From: Nonomuraea gerenzanensis
GTDB lineage: Bacteria; Actinomycetota; Actinomycetes; Streptosporangiales; Streptosporangiaceae
DNA: 64,000 nucleotides
NCBI RefSeq assembly: GCF_020215645.1
Contig: NZ_CP084058.1
Location: 11,524,501-11,588,500 of the forward strand
Reading direction: 5' to 3'
The notes under the pieces: model-generated
Told to the model about the DNA's origin: nothing
Databases searched by the model: none
The model's input: only the letters and a program-made list of their open reading frames with translations
Program-made: the position numbers and the translations under genes
Shown: positions 42,785-50,758 of the stretch, in pieces
How positions within the stretch are numbered: the stretch's first letter is position 1
Layout of the letters: each line of letters opens with the position of its first letter

Positions 42785-44116
42785 ATGGCGCAGGAACCGA
42801 GAATCGACGTCGAGACCAGGGCCTCAGGCATCGAGAGCAGTCTGACCTCCGAGCAGGTCGAGCGGATCGCCGACGCCCTCGGGCAGCAGGGCATCTGGTT
42901 CGCCGGCGCGCCGGAGCGCGCGGGCGAGGCCCGCCCCGCCGACCTGGTCTGGGACCTGGTCGGCGACCGCCCGCACCAGGGCCAGACGGCCACCGGCCGC
43001 GCGGCCGTGTATTTGGCCGAGGGGCACGACGTCCTGACCAGGCCGCTGATCCTGGCCGACGGCTTCAACTACGGCCCCAGCGACCTGGACGAGCTCTGGC
43101 GGCACTTCAACAAGCCGTACCAGAAGGGGGTGCCCGGCTTCCTCGACCAGCTCAGGACGATGGGCATCGACGTCGTGCTGCTGGGCTTCGACCAGCGGCA
43201 CATCGCGATCCAGGCCAACGCCGCCGTGGCGGTCACCGCCGTGCTGCGCACCATCGAGGAGCGCCGGGGCGACAACCCGCTGGTCGTCGGCGGCGTCAGC
43301 ATGGGCGGCATCGTCACCCGGTACGCGCTGGCCCGCATGGAGAACGAGCGGATCGACCACCAGACCGACAAGTACTTCTCCTACGACTCGCCGCACCTCG
43401 GCGCCTGGATCCCGCTGGTGCTCCAGCAGCTCGCCTACATGCACGAGGCGCTGGCTCCGCGCTCCGGCGGGCCGGGGCAGGCCGAGCTGATCCGCAGCCC
43501 CGCCGCGCAGCAGCTGCTGTGGGGCTGGGTGGAGAGCGCCGACTACTCCGGTCCCGTGACCACCTCGCCGCTGCGCAAGGAGTTCCTGGAGGACCTGCGC
43601 AGGGTGGGCTGGTTCCCGATGCGCCCGTACAAGCTGGGCCTGGCCAACGGCACCGGCAACGGCGCGGGGCCCGACCTGCCGCCCGGCACGCCGGTCTTCG
43701 ACCTGCAGCACGAGGCGCTGCAGCTCACCGCCCGGATCCAGCCGGACGGCGGCGAGCTGCAGAACGTCGGCACCGTACGCTTCGGCGCCCCGGTGTGGAC
43801 GAGCGCCACCTCACACGTGCGGGCGTTCGACGGGGCACCCGGCGGCACGCTCGACTCGTGGGGCAGGCTCGCCGACGCGGTCGGGCTGCCGATCCAGGAC
43901 CGCTTCCGCGCCAGCGCGTTCGTGCCCGCGGTCAGCGCGGTGGCGCTGGCCAGGGACCCGTTCCAGTGGCAGTCGGATCTGTACGTGGACCTCGGTGACC
44001 TGCCGAAGGACGAGACGTTCCTGGACGCGTTCTGCTGCGACGTGGCCAACACCGAGCACAGCTCGGTGTCCCGGCCGCTGATCGAGTGGTTCCTGGAGCA
44101 GCTCGCCGGTTGGTGA
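42785..44116 (+). CDS. Alpha/beta hydrolase (esterase/lipase-like)
   Basis: A 443-aa soluble hydrolase. The nucleophile elbow GGVSMGG sits near 174-180 after an oxyanion region (LILADGFNYGPSDLDELW). Other likely triad members are Asp in the YDSPHLGAW region or later and His in NTEHSSVS near 430. No signal peptide. Family resembles large actinobacterial esterases and is not further assignable. GAGAGG before ATG. It converges with a gene for a repeat-built propeller protein; a strong hairpin separates them. Confidence 0.78.
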   Translation: MAQEPRIDVETRASGIESSLTSEQVERIADALGQQGIWFAGAPERAGEARPADLVWDLVGDRPHQGQTATGRAAVYLAEGHDVLTRPLILADGFNYGPSDLDELWRHFNKPYQKGVPGFLDQLRTMGIDVVLLGFDQRHIAIQANAAVAVTAVLRTIEERRGDNPLVVGGVSMGGIVTRYALARMENERIDHQTDKYFSYDSPHLGAWIPLVLQQLAYMHEALAPRSGGPGQAELIRSPAAQQLLWGWVESADYSGPVTTSPLRKEFLEDLRRVGWFPMRPYKLGLANGTGNGAGPDLPPGTPVFDLQHEALQLTARIQPDGGELQNVGTVRFGAPVWTSATSHVRAFDGAPGGTLDSWGRLADAVGLPIQDRFRASAFVPAVSAVALARDPFQWQSDLYVDLGDLPKDETFLDAFCCDVANTEHSSVSRPLIEWFLEQLAGW

Positions 44117-44133
44117 CGCACTCCTGACATGAC

Positions 44134-44165
44134 AGTGCCGGCTCGCGCGATCGCGGGCCGGCACT
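44134..44165. terminator. Bidirectional terminator hairpin
   Basis: AGTGCCGGC (44134-44142) pairs perfectly with GCCGGCACT (44157-44165), with further CG pairing in the loop, between the convergent hydrolase and propeller genes. Confidence 0.75.
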
Positions 44166-44180
44166 CGCCGTTGCGGCTGG

Positions 44181-45566
44181 CTAGCGGATGCCCCGGTGCA
44201 CGCACAGGAGCTGGTCATGGGTGGCGTTCTTGTCGCGGTAGGCGACGATCGCCGGGCCCTCGGCGCTGTAGTGGTGCGGCAGCCGCTCGTCGGCGGTCCA
44301 GCCGGAGCCGTTGAAGCTGCTCCACCACAGGCTCTGGTCGGCGGCGCCGCGGTGCACGCAGTACAGCCGGTCCTTGTAGACGGTCAGGGCCGGGCCCTCG
44401 GTGGCGTGGTGGCCGGGCAGCTTCTGGTCGGGGCTCCACCGGGAGCCGTCCCAGCGCGTCCACCACAGCGCCGTGTCGTTGCCCGCGCCGCGGTGCACGC
44501 AGTAGAGGTGACCCCGGTAGACGGCCAGCGCCGGGTTCGAGGCGCTGAGGTGCTGCGGCAGCCGCTCGTCGGGGCTCCAGGTGGAGCCGTCCCAGCGGGT
44601 CCACCACAGCGCCTGGTCGCTGCCCGCGCCACGGTGCACGCAGAAGAGCTGACCGTCGTAGGCCGCCAGCGCCGGCGCCGCCTCGCTGAGGTGCTGCGGG
44701 AAGCGCTGGTCGGAGCTCCAGTACGAGCCGTCCCAGCGCGCCCACCACAGCGCCGTGTCACCCCGGCTGCCACGGTGCACGCAGTAGAGCCGCCCGTCGT
44801 AGGCCGCCAGTGCCGGGGCCGCCTCGCTGAAGTGGCGGGGAAGCAGCTGGTCGTCGCTCCACCCCTCCTCGGCGTCGTAGCTCGTCCACCACAGGGCGGA
44901 GTCGCCGTCGGCGCCCCGGTGGGCCAGGAACAGCCGGTCCTGGAACTCGGCCAGGGCCGGGCCCGACACGCTGAAGTGGTCGACGAAGCGCTGGTCAGGG
45001 CTCCAGCCGTCGCCCGGCTCGTGCACCGTCCAGTACAGGCTCGTGTCGCCGCCGCTCTGGCGGGCCGGGACGAGCATGCCGGGCGCCGTCCACGGCGAGG
45101 CCAGCTTGACCCCGTACGGCCGGGCGATCGAGGCGATCCACTCGGCCTTGGCCCGCACCGTGCGCTCGATGACCGGGACCAGCCAGGAGCCCAGCACCGC
45201 GCCCGCGATCTCGCCGACGAGGTGCGGGATCTCGGCCGCCAGCAGCGCGGCCGACTCGTTGAGGTGGATCTCGTAACCCCACCACCTGGCGACCGGCCAG
45301 ACGTCGGCGCCCATGGTGCGCAGCTCACGCTGGAAGCCGCGGACGCGCTCCTGCTCCTTGGAGGTGAGCTCGGCGATCTGGCGCTCGCTCTCCCTGCGGG
45401 CGTCGAGCGCGCCGGCGTCCTCCAGCAGCTCGGTCTCGACGGCCACGTCCACGGCGGCCGAGGCCACCGGGTCGTCCTGGGCGTGCAGCAGCGCGGCCTC
45501 GGTGTCGAGCACGCTGTCTTCCGTCCCGTTGACCCTTATCTTCGCGGCCTGCGTCTCATCGGTCAT
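44181..45566 (-). CDS. Beta-propeller-like repeat protein with helical N-terminus
   Basis: A 461-aa protein. Residues 1-105 are helical and charged (coiled-coil-like ERQIAELTSKEQERVRGFQ). Residues 105-165 include amphipathic/hydrophobic helices (ESAALLAAEIPHLVGEIAGA). From about 170, six to seven repeats of about 49 residues follow, each with PALAAYDGRLYCVHRG and a LWWxRWDGS strand, nearly identical even at DNA level. This fits a tachylectin/PLL-like lectin propeller. No signal peptide. The near-identity of repeats implies recent duplication or gene conversion. Carbohydrate binding is inferred. Confidence 0.78.
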   Translation of the reverse strand: MTDETQAAKIRVNGTEDSVLDTEAALLHAQDDPVASAAVDVAVETELLEDAGALDARRESERQIAELTSKEQERVRGFQRELRTMGADVWPVARWWGYEIHLNESAALLAAEIPHLVGEIAGAVLGSWLVPVIERTVRAKAEWIASIARPYGVKLASPWTAPGMLVPARQSGGDTSLYWTVHEPGDGWSPDQRFVDHFSVSGPALAEFQDRLFLAHRGADGDSALWWTSYDAEEGWSDDQLLPRHFSEAAPALAAYDGRLYCVHRGSRGDTALWWARWDGSYWSSDQRFPQHLSEAAPALAAYDGQLFCVHRGAGSDQALWWTRWDGSTWSPDERLPQHLSASNPALAVYRGHLYCVHRGAGNDTALWWTRWDGSRWSPDQKLPGHHATEGPALTVYKDRLYCVHRGAADQSLWWSSFNGSGWTADERLPHHYSAEGPAIVAYRDKNATHDQLLCVHRGIR

Positions 45567-45740
45567 TTTCCGCCCCCTGGCGTGATGGATGCACGAACTT
45601 CGCCATCGTAACCAGGAGTGCTGATACGACTACTCTACGGCTGGATTGCTCCGGGTAAAGACCGGCCGGGCTCCGCGGCGGCAGCGTCTGCGTGAGCTGC
45701 GGCGGCCGGCAGGAGACCGGCGGCTCGGCCTGCACCCCCG

Positions 45741-45767
45741 GGTGTCCGGGTGCGTAACCCGGGCACC
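45741..45767 (+). promoter_or_regulatory. Hairpin upstream of a methyltransferase gene
   Basis: GGTGTCCGGGT and ACCCGGGCACC pair with one mismatch around GCGTA, 57 bases before the ATG at 45825. It could be an attenuator, a terminator of an upstream transcript, or an operator. Confidence 0.4.
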
Positions 45768-45824
45768 CCATGCAAGCGATCTTCAGACGTACGCTCGCAT
45801 CCGATCCAGGGAAGGCGCGAACCG

Positions 45825-46607
45825 ATGACCGATCGCCCGCTCGACACCAGTGTCCCCAGCCCCGCCCGCATCTACGACCTGTGGCTCGGCGGCCACGACC
45901 ACTACGAGATCGACCGCGTCGTGAGCGAGCAGATCCTCGCCGCCGTCCCCGACCTGCCGGTGCTGGCGCGGGCCAACAGGGAGTTCCTCGGCCGCGCGGT
46001 GCGCCACCTGGCCGGTGAGGCGGGCGTGCGGCAGTTCCTCGACATCGGCGCCGGCATCCCGACCGCGGACAACACTCACCAGGTGGCCCAGTCGGTGGCG
46101 CCGGACAGCCGCGTCGTGTACGTCGACAACGATCCGACGGTCCTGGCCCACGCCCGCGAGCTGCTGCGCGCGGCGCCGGCGGGCACGACCGCGTTCGTGG
46201 ACGGCGACCTGCGCGACCCGGGGAAGATCCTCACCGCCGCCGCCGAGCTGCTCGACTTCGACCGTCCGATCGGCCTGACCCTGCTCGGCGTCATCGACTT
46301 CGTGCCCGACACCGCCACCGCACGCTCGATCATCGAGGACCTGATGTCCGCCATGGCTCCCGGCAGCCACCTCGCCCTGTCCCACGGCCTGGTGGGCAGG
46401 CAGCTCGAAGAGGGGGTGCGGCACTGGAACGACAGCGGCGGCAGCCCGCTCACGCTGCGCACGCTGGAGGAGGTCACCTCCTTCTTCGACGGGCTGGAGC
46501 TGCTGGAGCCGGGCGTGGTCCCGCTGCCGCGCTGGCGGCCCGGGCCCGGCACCCGCTACCTCGACCGGGAGGCCGTCTACTACGCGGGCGTCGGCCGCAA
46601 GCCCTGA
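45825..46607 (+). CDS. SAM-dependent methyltransferase, PF04672 (DUF574) type
   Basis: A 260-aa paralogue of the gene at 13389-14222. SPARIYDLWLGGHDHYEIDR, FLDIGAGIPTADNTHQVAQ (SAM site), RVVYVDNDPTVLAHARELL and the ending GLELLEPGVVPLPRWRPG are all conserved. Cytosolic; substrate unknown. GGGAAGG lies ten bases before ATG. A GC hairpin follows the stop. Confidence 0.9.
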   Translation: MTDRPLDTSVPSPARIYDLWLGGHDHYEIDRVVSEQILAAVPDLPVLARANREFLGRAVRHLAGEAGVRQFLDIGAGIPTADNTHQVAQSVAPDSRVVYVDNDPTVLAHARELLRAAPAGTTAFVDGDLRDPGKILTAAAELLDFDRPIGLTLLGVIDFVPDTATARSIIEDLMSAMAPGSHLALSHGLVGRQLEEGVRHWNDSGGSPLTLRTLEEVTSFFDGLELLEPGVVPLPRWRPGPGTRYLDREAVYYAGVGRKP

Positions 46608-46626
46608 CGGGGCCGGGGTCCGGCCC
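46608..46626. terminator. GC hairpin between convergent genes
   Basis: GGGGCCGG and CCGGCCCC around three bases, directly after the methyltransferase stop and 21 bp from the CAP-domain gene stop. Confidence 0.65.
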
Positions 46627-46646
46627 CGCCGGGCTCGCGGGGACGA

Positions 46647-47135
46647 TCAGGCGGGCAGGACGTTCGCGGCGAACGAGCCCTTCATGTTGCCCCTGGGCTC
46701 GAAGACGAAGACGATGTAGGTCTCCAGGCCCTCCGAGGTCTGCCCCGAGACCCGGCCGATGCCCACCTTCGTGCTGGCCTTCCACACGAGCTGGGTGAAG
46801 TGGCCGCTCTGCGGGGTGAACTCGGCCTTGTTGAAGTCGTAGTACTTGACCTCGCCGTACCACTCGTCGACGGCCGCGGAGCCCTTGGCGGGCGCCTCCG
46901 TCTCGACGCCCCAGTAGATGTTCTCACCGGTCTGGTCGCGCAGGCCGGTGTGGCCGGCGTCCAGCTCCTTGAACTCCGACCTGGAGGCGGCCCTGCTCTT
47001 GGCGTACTCCGTGAGCTCGGGGTCCACGGTCAGTGGTGGCGCGTGGTGCTTGTCCCGGTAGGCGTTCGCCGCGGCGAGCGCTTCGGCGACGAAGGCGTCC
47101 GTGGTGCTGTCGGGCAGCGCTGGGCGGACTCCCAT
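46647..47135 (-). CDS. CAP-domain (SCP/PR-1-like) protein without signal peptide
   Basis: A 162-aa CAP protein. LAAANAYRDKHHAPPLTVDPELTEYAKSRA, the signature GENIYWG (about 78-84) and GHFTQLVWKASTKVGIG (about 114-130) supply the conserved His/Glu cavity. Most bacterial CAP proteins are secreted, but the best start here (47135, after GGAGGTGA) gives no export signal, as in eukaryotic GAPR-1. Upstream in-frame starts do not add a clear signal. Function unknown. Confidence 0.85.
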   Translation of the reverse strand: MGVRPALPDSTTDAFVAEALAAANAYRDKHHAPPLTVDPELTEYAKSRAASRSEFKELDAGHTGLRDQTGENIYWGVETEAPAKGSAAVDEWYGEVKYYDFNKAEFTPQSGHFTQLVWKASTKVGIGRVSGQTSEGLETYIVFVFEPRGNMKGSFAANVLPA

Positions 47136-47361
47136 CAGAGTCACCTCCGTGATGATCGAGCGCATGTCAGCATGACCCGGGGTGGGCATGCTGTCCCTCC
47201 TCACCCGCCGGATCGGGGACGTGCGGACCGGCGCGTGTGACACCGACGCGCGGCGCGCTCGTGGCCCCCCACTGCTGCACCGGGCGTGGTCACCAAGTGG
47301 CTCCGCGCGAAGTATGCGCCGCCCATGTGAGCCCGGCAAGGCCCCATTTTCCGCGTTGCCC

Positions 47362-47805
47362 TCAGCCCCGGGGCGGGCTCACGTAGTGGTGCAGCAACGC
47401 CGGCTCGCCGGCCGCGTTCAGCCAGCCGGCGCGGGTGCTGCCGACCCTGCGCCAGCCGGAGCGCTCGTAGAACCCGATGGCGGCCCGCCCCTCCGACGAG
47501 ACCTCCAGCCTCAGCGGCAGCGGGGTGGCGGCGCGGGCGGTGTCGAGCAGCCGGGAGGCCACGCCGCGGCCCCGGGCGCCGGGCGTGACGAACAGGCGGC
47601 TGACCTCCTGGTCCCGGGTGAGCGCCAGGTGCCCGAGCACCGCGCCCGCCTCGACCGCGATCCAGGCCGTGGTCATGCCGTCCGGGGTCAGCCAGGCGCC
47701 CGGATCGGCCGGCCAGTGCACGGGGTAGCGGTCGGCGGCCTGGACCTCGGCCAAGGCCTCGACGCAGGCGGCCAGGTCGGCCGCGGTTCTGGTGCGGATG
47801 TCCAC
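47362..47805 (-). CDS. GNAT family N-acetyltransferase
   Basis: A 147-aa acetyltransferase. VSRLFVTPGARGRGVASRLLD holds the acetyl-CoA loop (RGRGVA, about 85-90), followed by LRLEVSSEGRAAIGFYERSGWRRVG. Substrate unknown. The GTG start at 47805 is chosen by alignment of the usual N-terminus (VDIRTRTAAD); it has no SD and may be leaderless. Confidence 0.82.
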   Translation of the reverse strand: MDIRTRTAADLAACVEALAEVQAADRYPVHWPADPGAWLTPDGMTTAWIAVEAGAVLGHLALTRDQEVSRLFVTPGARGRGVASRLLDTARAATPLPLRLEVSSEGRAAIGFYERSGWRRVGSTRAGWLNAAGEPALLHHYVSPPRG

Positions 47806-47822
47806 GACGAGCAAGCGTAGGA

Positions 47823-47851
47823 GGTGGGCCGGGCGGCGCCGGCGGCCCACC
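47823..47851 (-). terminator. Hairpin after the exported basic protein gene
   Basis: GGTGGGCCG and CGGCCCACC pair around a GC-rich loop, 11 bp beyond the stop of the 47863-48351 gene and just before the GNAT start. Confidence 0.6.
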
Positions 47852-47862
47852 CTTCCTCCCGG

Positions 47863-48351
47863 CTACTTGCGACCGTCGTGGCGGCGCTCGTCGCGCTCCT
47901 GCCTCTTGGGGGCGACGACGGTGAAGGAGGCCGTGGCGGTCTTGTCGCCCACCTTGACCCTGACGGTCCTGCTGCCGGCCCGCGCCTTCGACGGCACGGT
48001 CAGCTCCTTGGTGGCGCGCCCGCCCGAAAGGGAGACCCGATAGCTCTTGCCCTCGGGGCTGATGACGACGGCGGTGCCGGAGGAGAGGCCCTTGGCGGCG
48101 ATCGTCACCTCGTAGGAGGAGCCGGCGCGGACCCGGCTCGGGTCGACGGACACCTTGAGGGAGATCGCCTTGCGCCTCGCGTCCTTGTGCCGGTCGTCCT
48201 TGCGCACCTGCTTGGCCGGGGCCGTGTGCGGGGCCTTGGCGGTGGGAGCGGGCTGCGGCCGGGCGCCGTCCGCGAGGGCGGAGCCGGTGAAGGGCAGGGC
48301 GAGGAGGGCAGCACTGGCGATGGTCACGGTGAAGGGCTTGGCGAAGCGCAC
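47863..48351 (-). CDS. Secreted basic Ig-like-fold protein, unknown
   Basis: A 162-aa exported protein. Signal peptide VRFAKPFTVTIASAALLALP ending at SALA; a Lys/Arg/Pro-rich linker; then one beta-sandwich-like domain (LKVSVDPSRVRAGSSYEVTI ... TRTVRVKV-like strands ... ATASFTVVAP) and a strongly basic tail. No enzyme motif. GTG 48351 is the probable start, with a weak SD. Divergent from the protease-like gene across 409 bp. Confidence 0.65.
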   Translation of the reverse strand: MRFAKPFTVTIASAALLALPFTGSALADGARPQPAPTAKAPHTAPAKQVRKDDRHKDARRKAISLKVSVDPSRVRAGSSYEVTIAAKGLSSGTAVVISPEGKSYRVSLSGGRATKELTVPSKARAGSRTVRVKVGDKTATASFTVVAPKRQERDERRHDGRK

Positions 48352-48760
48352 TGGTATTGCATCCAATCCTGGACTGACCTGGCCGAACCTGTTGTGTTCA
48401 GCCCCGAAGGTCATCCACGTCCAGCACTCTGCCGAGCGAACCTGAGAAAGCCCTGTCACGCTCTTATGAGTTGGATAAGCGCAGGTAGGGGCCTCGACCT
48501 GGGGAGAGTGATGTGCAACACATAACTTCTCTTAGCTAATTCTCAGCCTTTCTCCGGATTTGTTCTCAGGATGCGCACCCGCCTCACGAAAGGCGCGGAG
48601 AAAGATGATCTCTCGAAGATCACGAGAAGATCACGGCCGCCTGTGTGCCCGATAAATCCGGACAAAGGGGACATAAAGGCACGGTCAAGAGGGATACGTT
48701 CCTGCCTCATAGACGCACCGAACGCTCAGCGCGTTCCCGCGACGAACAAGGAGCATTCCC
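48352..48760. other. 409-bp divergent intergenic region
   Basis: The longest gene-free stretch here, AT-richer than its flanks, between the exported basic protein (minus) and the protease-like gene (plus). ATGTG-CAA-CACAT at 48511-48523 is a perfect 13-bp palindrome, followed by AT-rich CTTAGCTAATTC that could hold a promoter. The plus-strand leader would be long. I looked for a ydaO-type riboswitch and did not see its conserved core. Confidence 0.5.
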
Positions 48761-49870
48761 TTGAAGATCAAGCACACCCTCGTTCCCCTCGGTGGCGGGC
48801 TGGCCGCCGCCGCCCTGCTCGGCGCCTCCCTGGCCGGCACCGCGCAGGCGCAGGCCGACCCGCACTGGAAGTCGTCCGAGAGCGTCAGCGCCGCGAACGC
48901 CAAGGCGATCGCCCAGTTCTGGCTCGAGAACAACGGCGCCGCGCTGCAGGCCGCCACCTACGTCGAGGAGGACACCACCAAGGTCGACAAGCTCACGTCG
49001 ACCGGCACCGCCACCGCCGACACGAAGGCGGGCTCGGTGGCGCCGACCGGCACCACCACGTCCACCTCCAAGTCCAAGAACGTGAACCTGCCGAAGAGCA
49101 TCGGCAAGGTCTTCTTCGTCGGCCAGGACGGCGAGAAGCACTGGTGCTCGGCCACCTCCATCCAGGGCAAGTACGCCAACCTGGTGGCCACGGCCGGCCA
49201 CTGCGTGTACGACACCGCCAACGACGAGCAGCTCCTGGACAACTGGGTCTTCGTGCCCGGCTACTACCAGGGCAAGGCCCCGTGGGGCATCTACGTCGGC
49301 AAGCAGGCGTTCGTGCACTACGACTACAGCGTCTACGAGGACTACGACCGCGACTACGGGTTCGTCTCCGTCTACAACGGCGTGACGATCTCAAAGTCGA
49401 CCGACACCGACTCCAGGCGGCACCGCGGCTCGATCGAGGTCGAGGACGCGGGCCGGCTGGGCGACAACGTGGGCGGCCAGGGCATCTCCTGGAACCAGCC
49501 GCTCAAGAAGGCGCACTACGTCTTCGGCTACCCGCAGGCCGCGCACCCCGACGGCAACAAGCCGTTCACGGGTGTCACGCCGAAGTGGTGCTACGGCACG
49601 ACCACGGCCAAGACCGTGGGCTCGGCCGCCAAGAAGATCGAGGAGCACGTCGGCCTGAAGTGCTCCATGACCGCCGGCGCGGACGGCGGCCCGTGGCTGC
49701 TCAAGTACAGCAGCGCCAAGCGGACCGGCTACCTCAACGGCGTGACCAGCAGCTTCTACGACCAGGACGAGAACGACCGGGTGGACTACATCAGCTCGCC
49801 GTACTTCGACGGCGAGACCTACAGCGTCTACTCCGCCGCCGCCGCGGTCTGGTCCGGGAAGCTCGTCTGA
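48761..49870 (+). CDS. Secreted trypsin-fold protein, probably inactive as serine protease
   Basis: A 369-aa exported paralogue of the protease at 36659. TTG start eight bases after AAGGAG. Signal peptide 1-32 (LGGGLAAAALLGASLAGTAQA), a Thr/Ser/Lys-rich pro-region, then the chymotrypsin fold with His in ATAGHCVYD (about 146) and an Asp near YDRDYGFV. The serine motif reads SMTAGADGGPW, with Asp308 where the active paralogue has Ser300. Without the nucleophile it should not be a serine protease; it may bind, regulate, or act structurally. A 13-bp terminator follows. Confidence 0.82.
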   Translation: MKIKHTLVPLGGGLAAAALLGASLAGTAQAQADPHWKSSESVSAANAKAIAQFWLENNGAALQAATYVEEDTTKVDKLTSTGTATADTKAGSVAPTGTTTSTSKSKNVNLPKSIGKVFFVGQDGEKHWCSATSIQGKYANLVATAGHCVYDTANDEQLLDNWVFVPGYYQGKAPWGIYVGKQAFVHYDYSVYEDYDRDYGFVSVYNGVTISKSTDTDSRRHRGSIEVEDAGRLGDNVGGQGISWNQPLKKAHYVFGYPQAAHPDGNKPFTGVTPKWCYGTTTAKTVGSAAKKIEEHVGLKCSMTAGADGGPWLLKYSSAKRTGYLNGVTSSFYDQDENDRVDYISSPYFDGETYSVYSAAAAVWSGKLV

Positions 49871-49919
49871 CGGAAGGGGGGTGGGCTCCGGGTAGCTCTC
49901 ACTGCGTTTCGAAGGGATA

Positions 49920-49950
49920 GGAAGGGCCCGGCCGCGTGCCGGGTCCTTCC
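49920..49950 (+). terminator. 13-bp hairpin terminator
   Basis: GGAAGGGCCCGGC and GCCGGGTCCTTCC pair (one G-U) around CGCGT, 50 bp after the protease-like gene. Confidence 0.8.
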
Positions 49951-50017
49951 GCAGCTCACAGACTTTTCACAGGCCGCCCTTCATCAAACCCTCATCCAGG
50001 CAGGCCATCGTCACGAT

Positions 50018-50758
50018 ATGCACACGACCAGCGCGAACTTCCAGTCCGAGCCCGTGCGCCGAGCCGACGGCAGCTCGATCAACATCCTCGTCGTGGACGA
50101 CGAGCCGTCCCTGACGGAGCTCCTGTCCATGGTCATGCGCCAGGAGTCCTGGGACGTCCGCTGCGCGTACAACGGCGGCGAGGCCATCAGGGCGGCCCGC
50201 GGCTTCCGGCCCGACGCGATCGTGCTGGACATCATGCTGCCCGACATGGACGGGATCGAGCTCCTGCCCCGCCTGCGCGCCGTGCTGCCGGGCGTGCCCG
50301 TCCTGTTCCTGACCGCCAAGGACTCGGTGCAGGACCGGCTGATCGGCCTGCGCGCCGGCGCCGACGACTACGTCACCAAGCCGTTCAGCCTGGAGGAGGT
50401 CGTCATCAGGCTGCGCGGCCTGCTGCGCCGCTCGGGCGCGGCGCAGCCGCGGCCCGACGCCGGGCTGGTGGTCGGCGACCTCACACTGGATCAGGAGACC
50501 CACGAGGTACGGCGGGCGGGCAAGGAGATCCGGCTCACGCCGACCGAGTTCGAGCTGCTGCGCTTCCTCATGCACAACCCGGGACGGGTGCTGAGCAAGG
50601 CGCAGATCCTCGACCGGGTGTGGGCCTACGACTTCGGCGGCCAGAGCAACGTGGTCGAGCTGTACATCTCCTACCTGCGGCGTAAGATCGACGCCCAGCG
50701 CAAGCCGATGATCCACACCGTGCGCGGGGTGGGGTACACGCTCCGACCGGCCGGATGA
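50018..50758 (+). CDS. OmpR/PhoB-type response regulator
   Basis: A 246-aa regulator. Receiver domain INILVVDDEPSLTELL, phospho-Asp in AIVLDIMLPDMDGIELL (about 71), FLTAKDS and YVTKPFSLEE. The winged helix has LTPTEFELLRFLMHNPGRVLSK and the recognition part QSNVVELYISYLRRKID, ending VRGVGYTLRP. ATG lacks an SD; CATCAAACCCTCATC-like direct repeats just upstream could be its own binding site. Its stop overlaps the kinase start as ATGA. Confidence 0.93.
   Translation: MHTTSANFQSEPVRRADGSSINILVVDDEPSLTELLSMVMRQESWDVRCAYNGGEAIRAARGFRPDAIVLDIMLPDMDGIELLPRLRAVLPGVPVLFLTAKDSVQDRLIGLRAGADDYVTKPFSLEEVVIRLRGLLRRSGAAQPRPDAGLVVGDLTLDQETHEVRRAGKEIRLTPTEFELLRFLMHNPGRVLSKAQILDRVWAYDFGGQSNVVELYISYLRRKIDAQRKPMIHTVRGVGYTLRPAG

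Noticed and set aside
48352..48760. ydaO-type riboswitch before the exported protease-like gene
   Set aside because: Secreted wall enzymes often have one, but I could not find its conserved core in this leader.
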